Assembly: GCA_002255045.1 (NCBI GenBank)
Contig: NJEE01000002.1
Location: 1 to 38,502 of the forward strand
Reading direction: 5' to 3'
Source: Candidatus Bathyarchaeota archaeon ex4484_205
GTDB taxonomy: Archaea; Thermoproteota; EX4484-205
DNA length: 38,502 nt
Under the pieces are notes generated by a model that saw nothing but the letters and a program-made list of their open reading frames with translations, ran no database searches and had not been told where the DNA came from. Position 1 is the stretch's first letter. Each line of letters starts with the position of its first letter. A program made the translations under genes and the position numbers. This document shows positions 17,528 through 25,481 of this stretch, piece after piece.

Positions 17528-18199
17528 AGAATATAATTCTGCTGCTTTCATATCCAATTTAAGCCAACGGAATAAGGGACCAATGTATTCCTCTTTCAGA
17601 TTTTTATTTATTACTAACCCCCCTACAAAGGGATTGAAGGCGGGCATTACAAGGAGAGATGGGTGACCTCTCAGATAAACCCAAACGGGAAGGGATGTTT
17701 TAAAACCGAACTCATCAATAAACTCTATCAAAGGATGCAGATGAGCCATAACAATTAGTTTGGAAGATCTAGCCTCCTCCGGAGGGAGAGCATGACCATG
17801 TAAAAGCCATATCTTGTTAATTTGAAAGCCACGCACATTTTTTATTTCAACATTGGAGGGAGTTAGGTTAAGAAGATTACCGTCATGATTGCCAGGAACG
17901 ATGGTGATGGAGACATTCATATCGAGAAGGGTATTCAAGAAGGAGGGAACAATTTGCCACTCTAAATCGGAAATACCTACCACATGATGCTTGATGTCTC
18001 CTAGAATTATAATCGTGTCAAAAAGGAGTTCCGAGTGTAATTTCTGTAGTAGTGAAGTGAAGTACTTAATTCTGGGAGGGAGCTTGATTCCATGTCTCTC
18101 CAGTTCGTATTCATAGCCCAGATGTAAATCCGCAATAATGAGTTTTTTATCTATGAGAAGAGCAGGAAAACCCTTTATCGGTCTAACTAATTTATACAT
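17483..18199 (-). CDS. Metallophosphoesterase, COG1407-like
   Basis: Calcineurin-type phosphoesterase fold with the metal-binding motifs in order: IIADLHLGYE (about residues 21-30), LGDIKHH (66-72), PGNHDG (101-106), LLHGHALP and MAHLHP. 238 aa. The family resembles the archaeal COG1407 group, whose substrate is not established. It is divergent from the SWIM-domain gene with only 25 nt between start codons, and convergent and overlapping with the coiled-coil gene. Confidence 0.85.
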   Translation of the reverse strand: MYKLVRPIKGFPALLIDKKLIIADLHLGYEYELERHGIKLPPRIKYFTSLLQKLHSELLFDTIIILGDIKHHVVGISDLEWQIVPSFLNTLLDMNVSITIVPGNHDGNLLNLTPSNVEIKNVRGFQINKIWLLHGHALPPEEARSSKLIVMAHLHPLIEFIDEFGFKTSLPVWVYLRGHPSLLVMPAFNPFVGGLVINKNLKEEYIGPLFRWLKLDMKAAELYSLDLSFLGPLSFFLI

Positions 18200-18224
18200 C
18201 CTTCCTCTATCTTTGAGTTGCCTA

Positions 18225-18614
18225 ATGGTAGAGAGTACCCAGAAATTAGATGAGGTTGTAGAGTTAATAAAGCTTAAACAAAAGTTGGATGCTAAGGAGC
18301 TGGAGAGTTACAGAAAGATATTTGGAGAGCGATTGGACAAAGCCATAGAGAGTGTAAAGAAAAAAAGAGTGAAAAAATACGTATTTAAGCCTTCAGGAAT
18401 AGTGAGATGGATCGTGGTAGGTAAACATAAGGAGCACATAATTCTTCCAGAGATAAGATTTTGTACGTGTGAAGACAGCTTCAGGCAGATGCTGGATGGG
18501 AAAAGACCTTTATGTTATCATCTAATAGCACAGAAGATTGCAGAGGCTATAGGGAAGTATGAGGTTATAGAGGAGAAGGATGAGATGTACAGATTTCTCT
18601 CTATAGATTGGTAA
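18225..18614 (+). CDS. SWIM zinc-finger protein, Sws1/Shu2-like
   Basis: A 129-aa protein with a helical, charged first half and a C-terminal SWIM motif CxC-x14-CxH: Cys80, Cys82, Cys97, His99, followed by Ala102 (CYHLIA). CxHxxA with an invariant alanine is the mark of the Shu2/Sws1 branch, which supports Rad51 function in eukaryotes; archaeal relatives are known. The ATG at 18225 is chosen; a longer reading from 18138 would run back through the divergent gene. radA is about 5 kb away. It overlaps nep1 by 14 nt at the 3' ends. Confidence 0.75.
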   Translation: MVESTQKLDEVVELIKLKQKLDAKELESYRKIFGERLDKAIESVKKKRVKKYVFKPSGIVRWIVVGKHKEHIILPEIRFCTCEDSFRQMLDGKRPLCYHLIAQKIAEAIGKYEVIEEKDEMYRFLSIDW

Positions 18615-19287
18615 AAACCTGCTCTAGAGAAGAGATTATTCTACACGTTACCGTGGGTGCTGAAAGAACGTTAGGATATATTGAAATGATGTCATTACAG
18701 CATTTCGAAAGTGTTTCTGGCGGTGGACCTCGAGGATAAGCACCAATGAAGAGCATGAACTCTCTATACTCACTTACACTTCGGAGATAATTCATTAAAT
18801 CTACAGACCTCCCCTTAGAGGAGAATAATATTTTATAACAATCAACTTGATTTCCAATCAATTCCGGTAATTTCTTATTGATGAAACGTATGAGGGGATT
18901 TTCTGGAGGAACATGGCCTATTTTAAAGAGTTGCTCCATCAACCCTATGAACCTGTTATAGTTCAAAGGGAGACGAGTTTTCGGATTTATCTCAAAAACT
19001 CTATCATTAATTGTATGTACGTAGATTTTCATGGTATACGTACGATTGAGGGGGGAGTCCAGGAGGAGTAGAAGGCAGCGGTGTAGGATGTCAGGCCTTC
19101 CTCTCATTCCGCTCCGGGTGAGGTGTTTCATGGCTCTGTGATGGAGGGATCTATCCAGGATGAGCTCTCGAGGGGGCTTCCCCCTCCTTCTAGCTGTTGA
19201 GATTACATCAGGGAAGGACCATAATTTCCTTGGAATGGTCTCGATTGAGGATTGGAAGAAAACGAAAGTAAAGTGGGGAGGATTCAT
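18601..19287 (-). CDS. nep1: Nep1/Emg1, 16S rRNA pseudouridine N1-methyltransferase
   Basis: SPOUT-class methyltransferase that methylates a hypermodified pseudouridine in small-subunit rRNA and helps ribosome assembly. Diagnostic stretch GMRGRPDILHRCLLLLLDSPLNR at about 60-82, then the IYVHTINDRVFEI segment, PLNYNRFIGLMEQL, and the SAM-binding C-terminus with GAYPRGPP. 228 aa from the ATG at 19287; a TTG lies one codon upstream. No clear ribosome binding site is seen. Confidence 0.93.
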   Translation of the reverse strand: MNPPHFTFVFFQSSIETIPRKLWSFPDVISTARRRGKPPRELILDRSLHHRAMKHLTRSGMRGRPDILHRCLLLLLDSPLNRTYTMKIYVHTINDRVFEINPKTRLPLNYNRFIGLMEQLFKIGHVPPENPLIRFINKKLPELIGNQVDCYKILFSSKGRSVDLMNYLRSVSEYREFMLFIGAYPRGPPPETLSKCCNDIISIYPNVLSAPTVTCRIISSLEQVFTNL

Positions 19288-19340
19288 CAATGGGTAATTA
19301 TGTAAGGGTGAAGAACACTTAAAATTATTGTCGGGGAAGG

Positions 19341-20579
19341 TTAGAGCTTGAAACCGGCCTCTACCATCAGTTTCTTGAACTCTTCCTCCTTAAGAGAGGA
19401 CTTTCTTTCTCCCGAGGCATATAGGGATCTCACAAGTTCGACTAGTCTCAAGATGCGTGGGTCATCTTCATCTATCTTTCTGCCGAGCACTTCCTCCGCT
19501 TTGTAACGGATAACAGCCTTACCAGACTGCTTTCCTATGGATATTCGGCGTGTGTTTCCAACTAGTTCGGGTGGGATGAACTCATAGGTTCTTGCATCCC
19601 GGAGAACACCATGTGTGTGGATGCCAGATTCATGGGCGAAAGCATAGGTACCTACAATGGCTTTGTTAGGAGGAATTACAACTCCAGTGGCAGCACTAAC
19701 GAAATCAGCTAACTCCTTCAACCTAGAAAGACCATGTTCAAATTTTCTGAACCCATGGTGGAAGTAAAGATTAACAATCACCTTCTCCGTTTCGGCATTA
19801 CCTGCACGCTCACCCATACCTAATACAGTTGTACTCACAAATATCTTGTCATATAAGCCGTTTGCGGCCCTTATCGCGGCCATTGTATTCTCCACAGCGT
19901 TGCCTAGATCGTCGTGGGCGTGAATTTCAATATTGGGTATTTTGGTCTCCCTCTTTATTGCTCGAATCTTAGCGAAGATGCCATTCGGCAGAGGAGCCTC
20001 TGGAAAGGATGTAGCAACACCAATAGTGTCACATATTCTATATACTGAGGCCCCAGCATCTGCTACAGCATTTATGAAGCTCCTCTCGAAGGACCATTTT
20101 GCTCTTGTACTGTCTTCCCCATGTACAAATACCACAAGTCCGTGATCCCTTGCATACTCAACTGCCTCCACGACCCTATTGATGAGTTCATCTTCAGATT
20201 TATCAGGCCATTTTGCCTTGAGATGGATATGAGAGACTGGGTGGGAGATTCCTATCTCACCTACATCCAGAGAGAGGGCAATATCGATATCCTTTTTGAC
20301 GGCCCTGCACCATGTGGCTATCTTAGCATTGAGCCCACGTTTCTGTATGAGTTTTATAGCTTCCTGATCAGGTTTTTGATACTGATGGAGCTCTATTCTT
20401 TCCACGCCTATTAAGTCCAAGAGGTAGGCTATATGGGCAGCATCCTCTGGAGAAACTGCCGTACCAGGCATTTGGATTCCATCACGCAAAGTGGTGTCGT
20501 CTATTATGACATCTATGTTTAGTGGAATTGTGGGTAGGTCGTTCCAGTGACTCACAATTTTAGAATCTTCCCTACACAA
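19341..20579 (-). CDS. HMGL-family acyl-CoA/2-oxoacid condensing enzyme (homocitrate/citrate/citramalate synthase-like)
   Basis: TIM-barrel synthase of the isopropylmalate/homocitrate synthase family. IDDTTLRDGIQMPG starts the barrel (residues 25-38), HAHDDLGNAVENTMAAI carries the metal-binding histidines, GMGERAGNAETE follows, and FAHESGIHTHG lies in the linker. 412 aa, with no LeuA regulatory domain. RDGIQMPG and RIELHQYQKPD differ from the usual RDGEQTPG and IEAGFP, so substrate cannot be assigned. It is third in an operon with both class I fumarase subunits, 4 nt after fumarase beta. Start: TTG at 20579, or GTG at 20555. Confidence 0.8.
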   Translation of the reverse strand: MCREDSKIVSHWNDLPTIPLNIDVIIDDTTLRDGIQMPGTAVSPEDAAHIAYLLDLIGVERIELHQYQKPDQEAIKLIQKRGLNAKIATWCRAVKKDIDIALSLDVGEIGISHPVSHIHLKAKWPDKSEDELINRVVEAVEYARDHGLVVFVHGEDSTRAKWSFERSFINAVADAGASVYRICDTIGVATSFPEAPLPNGIFAKIRAIKRETKIPNIEIHAHDDLGNAVENTMAAIRAANGLYDKIFVSTTVLGMGERAGNAETEKVIVNLYFHHGFRKFEHGLSRLKELADFVSAATGVVIPPNKAIVGTYAFAHESGIHTHGVLRDARTYEFIPPELVGNTRRISIGKQSGKAVIRYKAEEVLGRKIDEDDPRILRLVELVRSLYASGERKSSLKEEEFKKLMVEAGFKL

Positions 20580-20583
20580 ATCT

Positions 20584-21171
20584 TTAAACTTTTCGTTTTT
20601 TATTATAATCTTTCATAAAATTTCTTGCTCTTTCATGAACAGTTGTATATAAATTTTCACCCATTGCATCTATACTCACTATGCAGGGTCCGAAATTCTT
20701 TACTTCAATATGCCAAACAGCCTCCGGGATGCCCAAATCCATCCAGTAGACATCTTTAACCTTCACTACTGAGGAGGCAGCTATGACACCGGCACCCCCT
20801 ACAAAGGAGAGGTATGTTGAGGAGTACTCCCTAAATAAGTCATCGAAGGGTGGTTCAAAACCTCCTTTGCCCACAATGAGTTTCGCTCCAGCGGAGAGTG
20901 TAGCCTCTAGCAGAGCAGACATTCTGCCACTTGTAGTGGGCCCTATGGAACATATCACCCAGCCACCTTCAACCTTCCATGCTATTGGACCTGCATGATA
21001 TATGCAGGCACCCTCTAGATCGAAGGGAGGGGCGATATTTCTCTCCTGCAAACTCCGGAGACGTCTGTGAGCCATATCTCGTAGAGTGTACATCTCACCA
21101 TTTATCCAGACAATGTCCCCGACCTTCAGATGAGAGACGTCCTTGGTGGGCACCGATATATGATATTCCAA
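20584..21171 (-). CDS. Class I fumarate hydratase-type, beta subunit (C-terminal domain)
   Basis: Small subunit of a two-subunit iron-sulfur hydro-lyase that interconverts fumarate and malate; some family members act on mesaconate or tartrate. Start MEYHISVPTKDVSHLKVGDIVWINGEMYTLRDMAHRR fits the family, as does GPTTSGRMSALLE. I place the start at TTG 21171, just after the alpha stop, with GGAGGT ten bases upstream; this gives 195 aa. Longer in-frame readings extend deep into the alpha gene. Confidence 0.88.
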   Translation of the reverse strand: MEYHISVPTKDVSHLKVGDIVWINGEMYTLRDMAHRRLRSLQERNIAPPFDLEGACIYHAGPIAWKVEGGWVICSIGPTTSGRMSALLEATLSAGAKLIVGKGGFEPPFDDLFREYSSTYLSFVGGAGVIAASSVVKVKDVYWMDLGIPEAVWHIEVKNFGPCIVSIDAMGENLYTTVHERARNFMKDYNKKRKV

Positions 21172-21176
21172 ATCGA

Positions 21177-22019
21177 TCAACCTCCACATGATGTCTTTAT
21201 GGCATACTTTCTCAGAGCCCAACATTGAAGTGTTATAGATATAGGGAGGGAAGCAGTATGTGTACCACGCCACTCTATGTGCACATCGAGTGCAGTTGTA
21301 TCCCCGCCTAACCCCATGACCCCTATACCTAACTGATTTATCTCACTTAATAGGGAGTCCTCCAGAGAGCCATACTTATTGTCCCTTGAACCTATATCTC
21401 GCAACACCGCGAGTTCGGAGAGAAGCAGGGATTGTTCAGGAGAACCTCCTATGCCAATCCCCACAATTAAAGGGGGACAGGTATATCTGGCTCGATTAAT
21501 CACATGCTCTAACACTACTCTCTTCAGTTCATCAATCTCGTTTGGGGAGAACATTCCCAGAAAAGATGAGTTCATAGATCCAGCACCACGTGGAACTACA
21601 ACCATTTCCATTCCATCATAAGACTCATCAAAGTCTACTGATATATGGGGAAGACCCCACCCAACATTGGAATTTGAATTTACACGTGTAAAGGGTTCTA
21701 CAACATTTGGCCGTAAAGGAATTTTAGAAGATTCCTCTATTACGGCCTCCCTAAATAGCCTTTTTATGTACCCACATATCTCACAGTTCAGCCCAGCCTT
21801 AATGTATAGAGAAAGTAAACCGGTGTCTTGACATACAGGTTTCATCTCCTTTCTGGCTCTCTCAACGTTCTCCAATATCACCTCCAACTGTAGTTTTGCA
21901 TACTCTATACTCTCACGTTCCCATGCTTCTCTCAGAGCTCTCTCCACATCTGAGGGTAGAGAACACTCGGCTTCTCGAATTCCTTTTCTAAGCTGGAGGT
22001 AGAGCTTGTTCTGCTTCAT
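21177..22019 (-). CDS. Class I fumarate hydratase-type, alpha subunit (N-terminal domain)
   Basis: Catalytic, [4Fe-4S]-binding subunit. PVCQDTGLLSLYIKAG (about residues 59-74) and RYTCPPLIVGIGIGG carry conserved cysteines, and VPRGAGSMNSSFLGM is the usual Gly-rich loop. 280 aa. The C-terminus SCGG is encoded by the GGAGGT that serves as the beta-subunit ribosome binding site. Divergent from rps19e across a 72-nt gap, with a TATA-like AAAATTTATTTC about 30 nt before its ATG. Confidence 0.9.
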   Translation of the reverse strand: MKQNKLYLQLRKGIREAECSLPSDVERALREAWERESIEYAKLQLEVILENVERARKEMKPVCQDTGLLSLYIKAGLNCEICGYIKRLFREAVIEESSKIPLRPNVVEPFTRVNSNSNVGWGLPHISVDFDESYDGMEMVVVPRGAGSMNSSFLGMFSPNEIDELKRVVLEHVINRARYTCPPLIVGIGIGGSPEQSLLLSELAVLRDIGSRDNKYGSLEDSLLSEINQLGIGVMGLGGDTTALDVHIEWRGTHTASLPISITLQCWALRKYAIKTSCGG

Positions 22020-22062
22020 TCAAGTAGTGAATATACCCAGCTGAAATAAATTTTCCCAGTTT

Positions 22063-22072
22063 CTTTAAATAG
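22063..22072 (+). promoter_or_regulatory. TATA box of rps19e
   Basis: CTTTAAATAG, centred about 24 nt before the ATG of rps19e. With archaeal spacing, transcription would start at or next to the A of the start codon, so this mRNA is predicted to be leaderless. No Shine-Dalgarno site precedes this ATG, in contrast to the genes inside the operons. Confidence 0.6.
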
Positions 22073-22091
22073 TAGTTCTGTAAATGAGATT

Positions 22092-22535
22092 ATGAAATTG
22101 CCGACAGTATACGACGCCCCACCAGAAGAAGTGATTAGAAGGATTGCCCAACACCTAAAGGAGAAGGTGAAGGAGGTGGAGCCACCCCCTTGGGCAACGT
22201 TCGTAAAAACTGGAGCACATAAGGAGAGACCTCCTGAGGAACTTGATTGGTGGTATGTGAGGGCGGCATCTATTCTCCGAAAACTTTACTTGAAGGGACC
22301 AATAGGAGTAGAGAAATTGAGAAAGGAGTATGGAGGAAGAAAGAGATTCCCAATGAGGAAGGCACATAAGTGGAAGGGTGGAGGGAGCAATATAAGGAAG
22401 ATCCTTCAACAGCTGGAAAGGGCAGGGTTAGTTCAGACTGTGGAGAGAAAGGGCAGGGTTCTTACAAATAAAGGAAAAAGTCTATTAGATAAGATAGCAT
22501 CTCAAATCTTAAAGGAGGAGATTGTAGCACAGTGA
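22092..22535 (+). CDS. rps19e: 30S ribosomal protein eS19
   Basis: Archaeal/eukaryotic small-subunit protein with a winged-helix-like fold. Conserved: EPPPWATFVKTGAHKERPPEELDWWYVRAASILRKLYLKGPIGVEKLRKEYGGRKR and GGGSNIRKILQQLERAGLVQ. 147 aa. First gene of the second translation cluster, with a TATA box at leaderless distance. PDCD5 follows after 6 nt, the usual archaeal pair. Confidence 0.96.
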   Translation: MKLPTVYDAPPEEVIRRIAQHLKEKVKEVEPPPWATFVKTGAHKERPPEELDWWYVRAASILRKLYLKGPIGVEKLRKEYGGRKRFPMRKAHKWKGGGSNIRKILQQLERAGLVQTVERKGRVLTNKGKSLLDKIASQILKEEIVAQ

Positions 22536-22541
22536 GGGAAA

Positions 22542-22868
22542 ATGAGTGACGAATTAGAGGAGATAAGGAAGAGAAAGCTTGCAGAATACCAGGCAGCTTT
22601 AATGAGGCGGCTGGAAGAGGAGAAAAAAAGAAGAGAGAAGGAGGAATTGATAAGGAGACTTTCCCTTCTCACCTTCACTAAAGAGGCCAGACAGAGATTA
22701 GCCAATTTGAAACTAGTTAAACCTGAACTAGCAGAAAAGCTTGAAACGACATTAATTAGCCTTGCACAACAGGGGAGGCTGGAGACACCAATAACGGATG
22801 AGCAATTGAAAAGACTTTTATCGAGATTAAGTAGACAGAAGAAGGAGATAAGAATCAGGAGGTTATAA
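22542..22868 (+). CDS. PDCD5/TFAR19-family DNA-binding protein
   Basis: Archaeal homologue of human PDCD5. 108 aa: a charged N-terminal helix ([20 protein letters not shown]), then the three-helix core [31 protein letters not shown] and a basic C-terminus [11 protein letters not shown]. It is described as nucleic-acid binding in archaea, and the human protein binds the CCT chaperonin. The N-terminal helix resembles those of two other proteins in this window (29306 and 35477). Confidence 0.93.
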   Translation: MSDELEEIRKRKLAEYQAALMRRLEEEKKRREKEELIRRLSLLTFTKEARQRLANLKLVKPELAEKLETTLISLAQQGRLETPITDEQLKRLLSRLSRQKKEIRIRRL

Positions 22869-22872
22869 CCAA

Positions 22873-23028
22873 ATGACAAGCAGAAAGAGGAGTAACATGA
22901 AGCTTAAGTTGAGTAGAGAGGGTAGGAGAGCAAGAGGAATACCGGCATGGATTATCGTAAAGACTAAGGGGAAGGTACGGCTTTCAAATAGATGGAGACA
23001 CTGGAGAAGGAGCAAAATAAGACTATAA
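22873..23028 (+). CDS. rpl39e: 50S ribosomal protein eL39
   Basis: A 51-aa, very basic protein at the exit tunnel. The second half, IPAWIIVKTKGKVRLSNRWR followed by HWRRSKIRL, matches eL39 (compare the IPxWIrxKT and RRHWRRxKL pattern of the family). It lies 4 nt after the PDCD5 gene. The following eL31 gene starts 17 nt further on. Confidence 0.93.
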   Translation: MTSRKRSNMKLKLSREGRRARGIPAWIIVKTKGKVRLSNRWRHWRRSKIRL

Positions 23029-23045
23029 ATTGGAGGAAGAGAGGA

Positions 23046-23306
23046 ATGAGAGAGGAGAATATGATGAGAATAAAATTAGGGCGATGTGGAAGAATCTCAA
23101 AGAAGAAGAGAGCAGAGTATATAGCACGAAGATTGAGAGATAAGTGCAGGAGAATATTTAAGAAGAAAGTAAAGATAAGTCAAGAGTTGAATAAGTATAT
23201 ATGGAGCAGGGGGATGGAGAAACCACCTACATTCTTTGAAGTTGAGGTGAGCGAGGAGGAGGATTATGTTCTAATTTCACTTCCAGGTGAGAAAACCGAA
23301 GGATGA
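23046..23306 (+). CDS. rpl31e: 50S ribosomal protein eL31
   Basis: Archaeal/eukaryotic protein next to the exit tunnel. The ISKKKRAEYIARRLRDKCRRIFKK and VKISQELNKYIWSRGMEKPPTFFEVEV segments correspond to eL31. The ATG at 23046 is preceded by GGAGGAAGAGG, giving 86 aa. An ATG at 22992 would overlap rpl39e by 37 nt and lacks a ribosome binding site. The stop overlaps the eif6 start. Confidence 0.93.
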   Translation: MREENMMRIKLGRCGRISKKKRAEYIARRLRDKCRRIFKKKVKISQELNKYIWSRGMEKPPTFFEVEVSEEEDYVLISLPGEKTEG

Positions 23307-23974
23307 GTGAGATATATAAGATAAAGATAAGAGACAGCCCAAATATTGGAGCTTATTGTGTAGTAGTTGATAGATTTTGTATAGTTCCACCTATTTCAAA
23401 TAAGAGGTTTATAAAATATATTCATAAAGTTCTCCATCTACAGCCCGTAGTGACCACTATAGCAGGTACCATGGCAGTGGGGCTTATGGCTGTGGGCAAT
23501 GGCAATGGATTGGTTGTACCTAAATTAATTCATGAATGGGAAATTCAGAAGCTTAGAGATGAAGGAATAGAAATAAATGTTCTAGACAGCCGTTTTACTG
23601 CCCTGGGAAACCTAGTGGCGGTAAACGATAGAGGCGGTATAGCATCACCCTACTTATCTAGAAAGGATCTCAAGAAGCTCAGCGAATATCTGGGTATAGA
23701 GATAGAGGCACTTAGAATTGCAGGCTATCATACAGTCGGTACAGTTTTATATGCTACAAATAAGGGGGGGATTATACACCCATCCGTGACAGAAGAAGAG
23801 AGAAGTAAGGCTATGGAGTTGATGAAAGTTAGGCTGGAGGGATGTACAATAAACGGGGGTTCAGGACTGGTTAAGATAGGAATAATAGCGAATGAGGAGG
23901 GAATATTAGTTGGTTCAGATACAACTGGCCCTGAACTTATGCTTATAAAGGAGGCCTTCGACTCTCAAATATGA
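23303..23974 (+). CDS. eif6: Translation (anti-association) factor aIF6
   Basis: Binds the large subunit at uL14 and prevents premature subunit joining. The fivefold repeated fold is visible from SPNIGAYCVVVDRFCIVPP, VTTIAGTMAVGLMAVGNGNGLVVP, FTALGNLVAVNDRGGIASP and SGLVKIGIIANEEGILVGSDTTGPEL. 223 aa. ATG overlaps the rpl31e stop (ATGA). In many archaea the ribosomal protein LX gene follows; here prefoldin follows directly. Confidence 0.96.
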   Translation: MSEIYKIKIRDSPNIGAYCVVVDRFCIVPPISNKRFIKYIHKVLHLQPVVTTIAGTMAVGLMAVGNGNGLVVPKLIHEWEIQKLRDEGIEINVLDSRFTALGNLVAVNDRGGIASPYLSRKDLKKLSEYLGIEIEALRIAGYHTVGTVLYATNKGGIIHPSVTEEERSKAMELMKVRLEGCTINGGSGLVKIGIIANEEGILVGSDTTGPELMLIKEAFDSQI

Positions 23975-23980
23975 AGATTT

Positions 23981-24409
23981 ATGTCTGGAGAAACGACGGA
24001 TAAGGAGATTCAACAGGCATATGTTGAATTGAGACTTCTGGAGAATTTGGCCGAAGATTATAAGACAAGAGTCCAGTTAGTAAACTCTACACTCAATGAA
24101 TTACAAACTACAAAATCTGCCTTAACAAATCTTTCACAAAGCGAAGAAGAAACACCCATATTAGTTAATCTAGGGGGAGGGGTATATGCATCGGCAAAGT
24201 TATCAAACAGCTCGAAGATACTGGTGGATGTGGGCACTGGTGTGATAGTGGAGAAGGATTATGAGAGTGTAATACAGCTCCTAGATAAACGCATAAAAGA
24301 ACTTGAGGATGCCAGAGAGACCTTACAAAATCAGCTTGAAACCATCCTTGCGAAGATAAGTGAGAGTAGGGTGAAGCTCTCACAGATGGCTGCTAAAGAG
24401 AGAGGGTGA
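23981..24409 (+). CDS. pfdA: Prefoldin alpha subunit
   Basis: Subunit of the hexameric prefoldin that hands unfolded proteins to the thermosome. Two coiled-coil arms (about residues 5-50 and 92-140) flank the beta-hairpin core TPILVNLGGGVYASAKL and ILVDVGTGVIVEKDY. 142 aa. It starts 6 nt after eif6, where rplX is commonly found between them. Confidence 0.93.
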   Translation: MSGETTDKEIQQAYVELRLLENLAEDYKTRVQLVNSTLNELQTTKSALTNLSQSEEETPILVNLGGGVYASAKLSNSSKILVDVGTGVIVEKDYESVIQLLDKRIKELEDARETLQNQLETILAKISESRVKLSQMAAKERG

Positions 24410-24449
24410 CTGTGAACTGCTGGGAGTCTCAAATACAATAAGGAAATTC

Positions 24450-25322
24450 GTGGAGAGTATCAAGTATAGGGAACTGAGCAAGGAGGAACTAGAGAAAGGA
24501 GCAGAGAGATTGATATTAGAACTGGTGAGGAATGATGTTGCATATGAGCTTGCAGAGGAGATAGCGGAGAGAATAAAGGAGGTTTTATTAGGCAGGAAAA
24601 TAAAAAGGATAGGAGATAATGTAGAGGAGCTAATTAAGAGTGAGATCCAAAAATTCCTCAAAGAAGAAATACCGGAAAATTCCTTTGAACTGGAAGAGGG
24701 AATAAGAGAGGCAGTAAATGAGGGGAAACTCTATAAAGTTATGTTTATAGGAGTGAATGGTTCCGGGAAAACTACAACAATAGCAAAAATTGCATATAAG
24801 ATAAGAGAGAAATATCCAGTTTTAATGGTATGTAGCGATACATATAGGGCAGGGGCAATAGAGCAGTTAATTAAATTGGCAGAGAGACTCAAGGTGAGGT
24901 ATTTGAAGAGCGAGTATGGTGCTGATCCTGCTGCCGTGGCCTATGATGCAGTTAAACATGCTGAGAGTAGGGGAATTAAAGTGGTATTGGTGGATACTGC
25001 GGGCAGGATGCAAACAGATAGAAACTTAATGGAGGAGCTTAGGAAGATAAAGAGAGTGTTAGAACCTCAATTAACAATATTTGTGTTCGATGCACTTGCT
25101 GGAAATGATGCCCTTAGACAGGCGAGAGATTTCATGGGGGAGGTGGGATTCGATGTTGCAGTTGCCACCCGTATAGATGCAGATACAAAGGGGGGAGCCC
25201 TTCTCTCAGTTCTTTACTCAGTTAAGAGGCCTGTGGTTTACCTCGGTGTAGGGACAGAAATGGGGGCATTAATTGAATTTAATAGAGACAAATATTTAGG
25301 AGAGTTGTTAGGGAGGATTTAG
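24450..25322 (+). CDS. ftsY: FtsY, signal recognition particle receptor
   Basis: GTPase that docks the SRP-ribosome complex at the membrane. NG domain: helical N part to about residue 95, P-loop GVNGSGKTTT (about 99-108), DTYRAGAIEQL, DTAGRMQTD, and TRIDADTKGGALLS. 290 aa with only a short N-terminal region and no long acidic A domain. GTG start at 24450 preceded by AAGGA. Next to secE, its functional partner at the membrane. Confidence 0.95.
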   Translation: MESIKYRELSKEELEKGAERLILELVRNDVAYELAEEIAERIKEVLLGRKIKRIGDNVEELIKSEIQKFLKEEIPENSFELEEGIREAVNEGKLYKVMFIGVNGSGKTTTIAKIAYKIREKYPVLMVCSDTYRAGAIEQLIKLAERLKVRYLKSEYGADPAAVAYDAVKHAESRGIKVVLVDTAGRMQTDRNLMEELRKIKRVLEPQLTIFVFDALAGNDALRQARDFMGEVGFDVAVATRIDADTKGGALLSVLYSVKRPVVYLGVGTEMGALIEFNRDKYLGELLGRI

Positions 25323-25327
25323 TAGAC

Positions 25328-25480
25328 ATGAGTCTGAAGAGACTTGTGGAGATCTCAAAGAAACCTGATAAGAAAGAAATGTGGAGGTCCTTTAAGATAT
25401 GTATGTTGGGAATAGCGGCGGTGGGCGGGATAGCATATATTATCCAGTTGATAGTTAGCCTCATTCAGCTGGCGGTTTAA
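25328..25480 (+). CDS. secE: SecE, translocon subunit gamma (Sec61 gamma)
   Basis: A 50-aa protein. The amphipathic N-terminal helix (LKRLVEISKKPDKKEMWRSF) is followed by one transmembrane helix (about residues 24-48, ending IVSLIQLAV). This is the minimal archaeal SecE. It lies 5 nt after ftsY and one base before spt5, the conserved order. Confidence 0.93.
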   Translation: MSLKRLVEISKKPDKKEMWRSFKICMLGIAAVGGIAYIIQLIVSLIQLAV

Positions 25481-25481
25481 A

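Noticed and set aside
22502-22879. 125-codon minus-strand frame opposite the PDCD5 gene
   Set aside because: Ser/Leu-rich mirror of a Lys/Glu-rich coding strand, with no family resemblance. Similar long shadows opposite uL11, uL1, Spt5 and SecY were dropped for the same reason.
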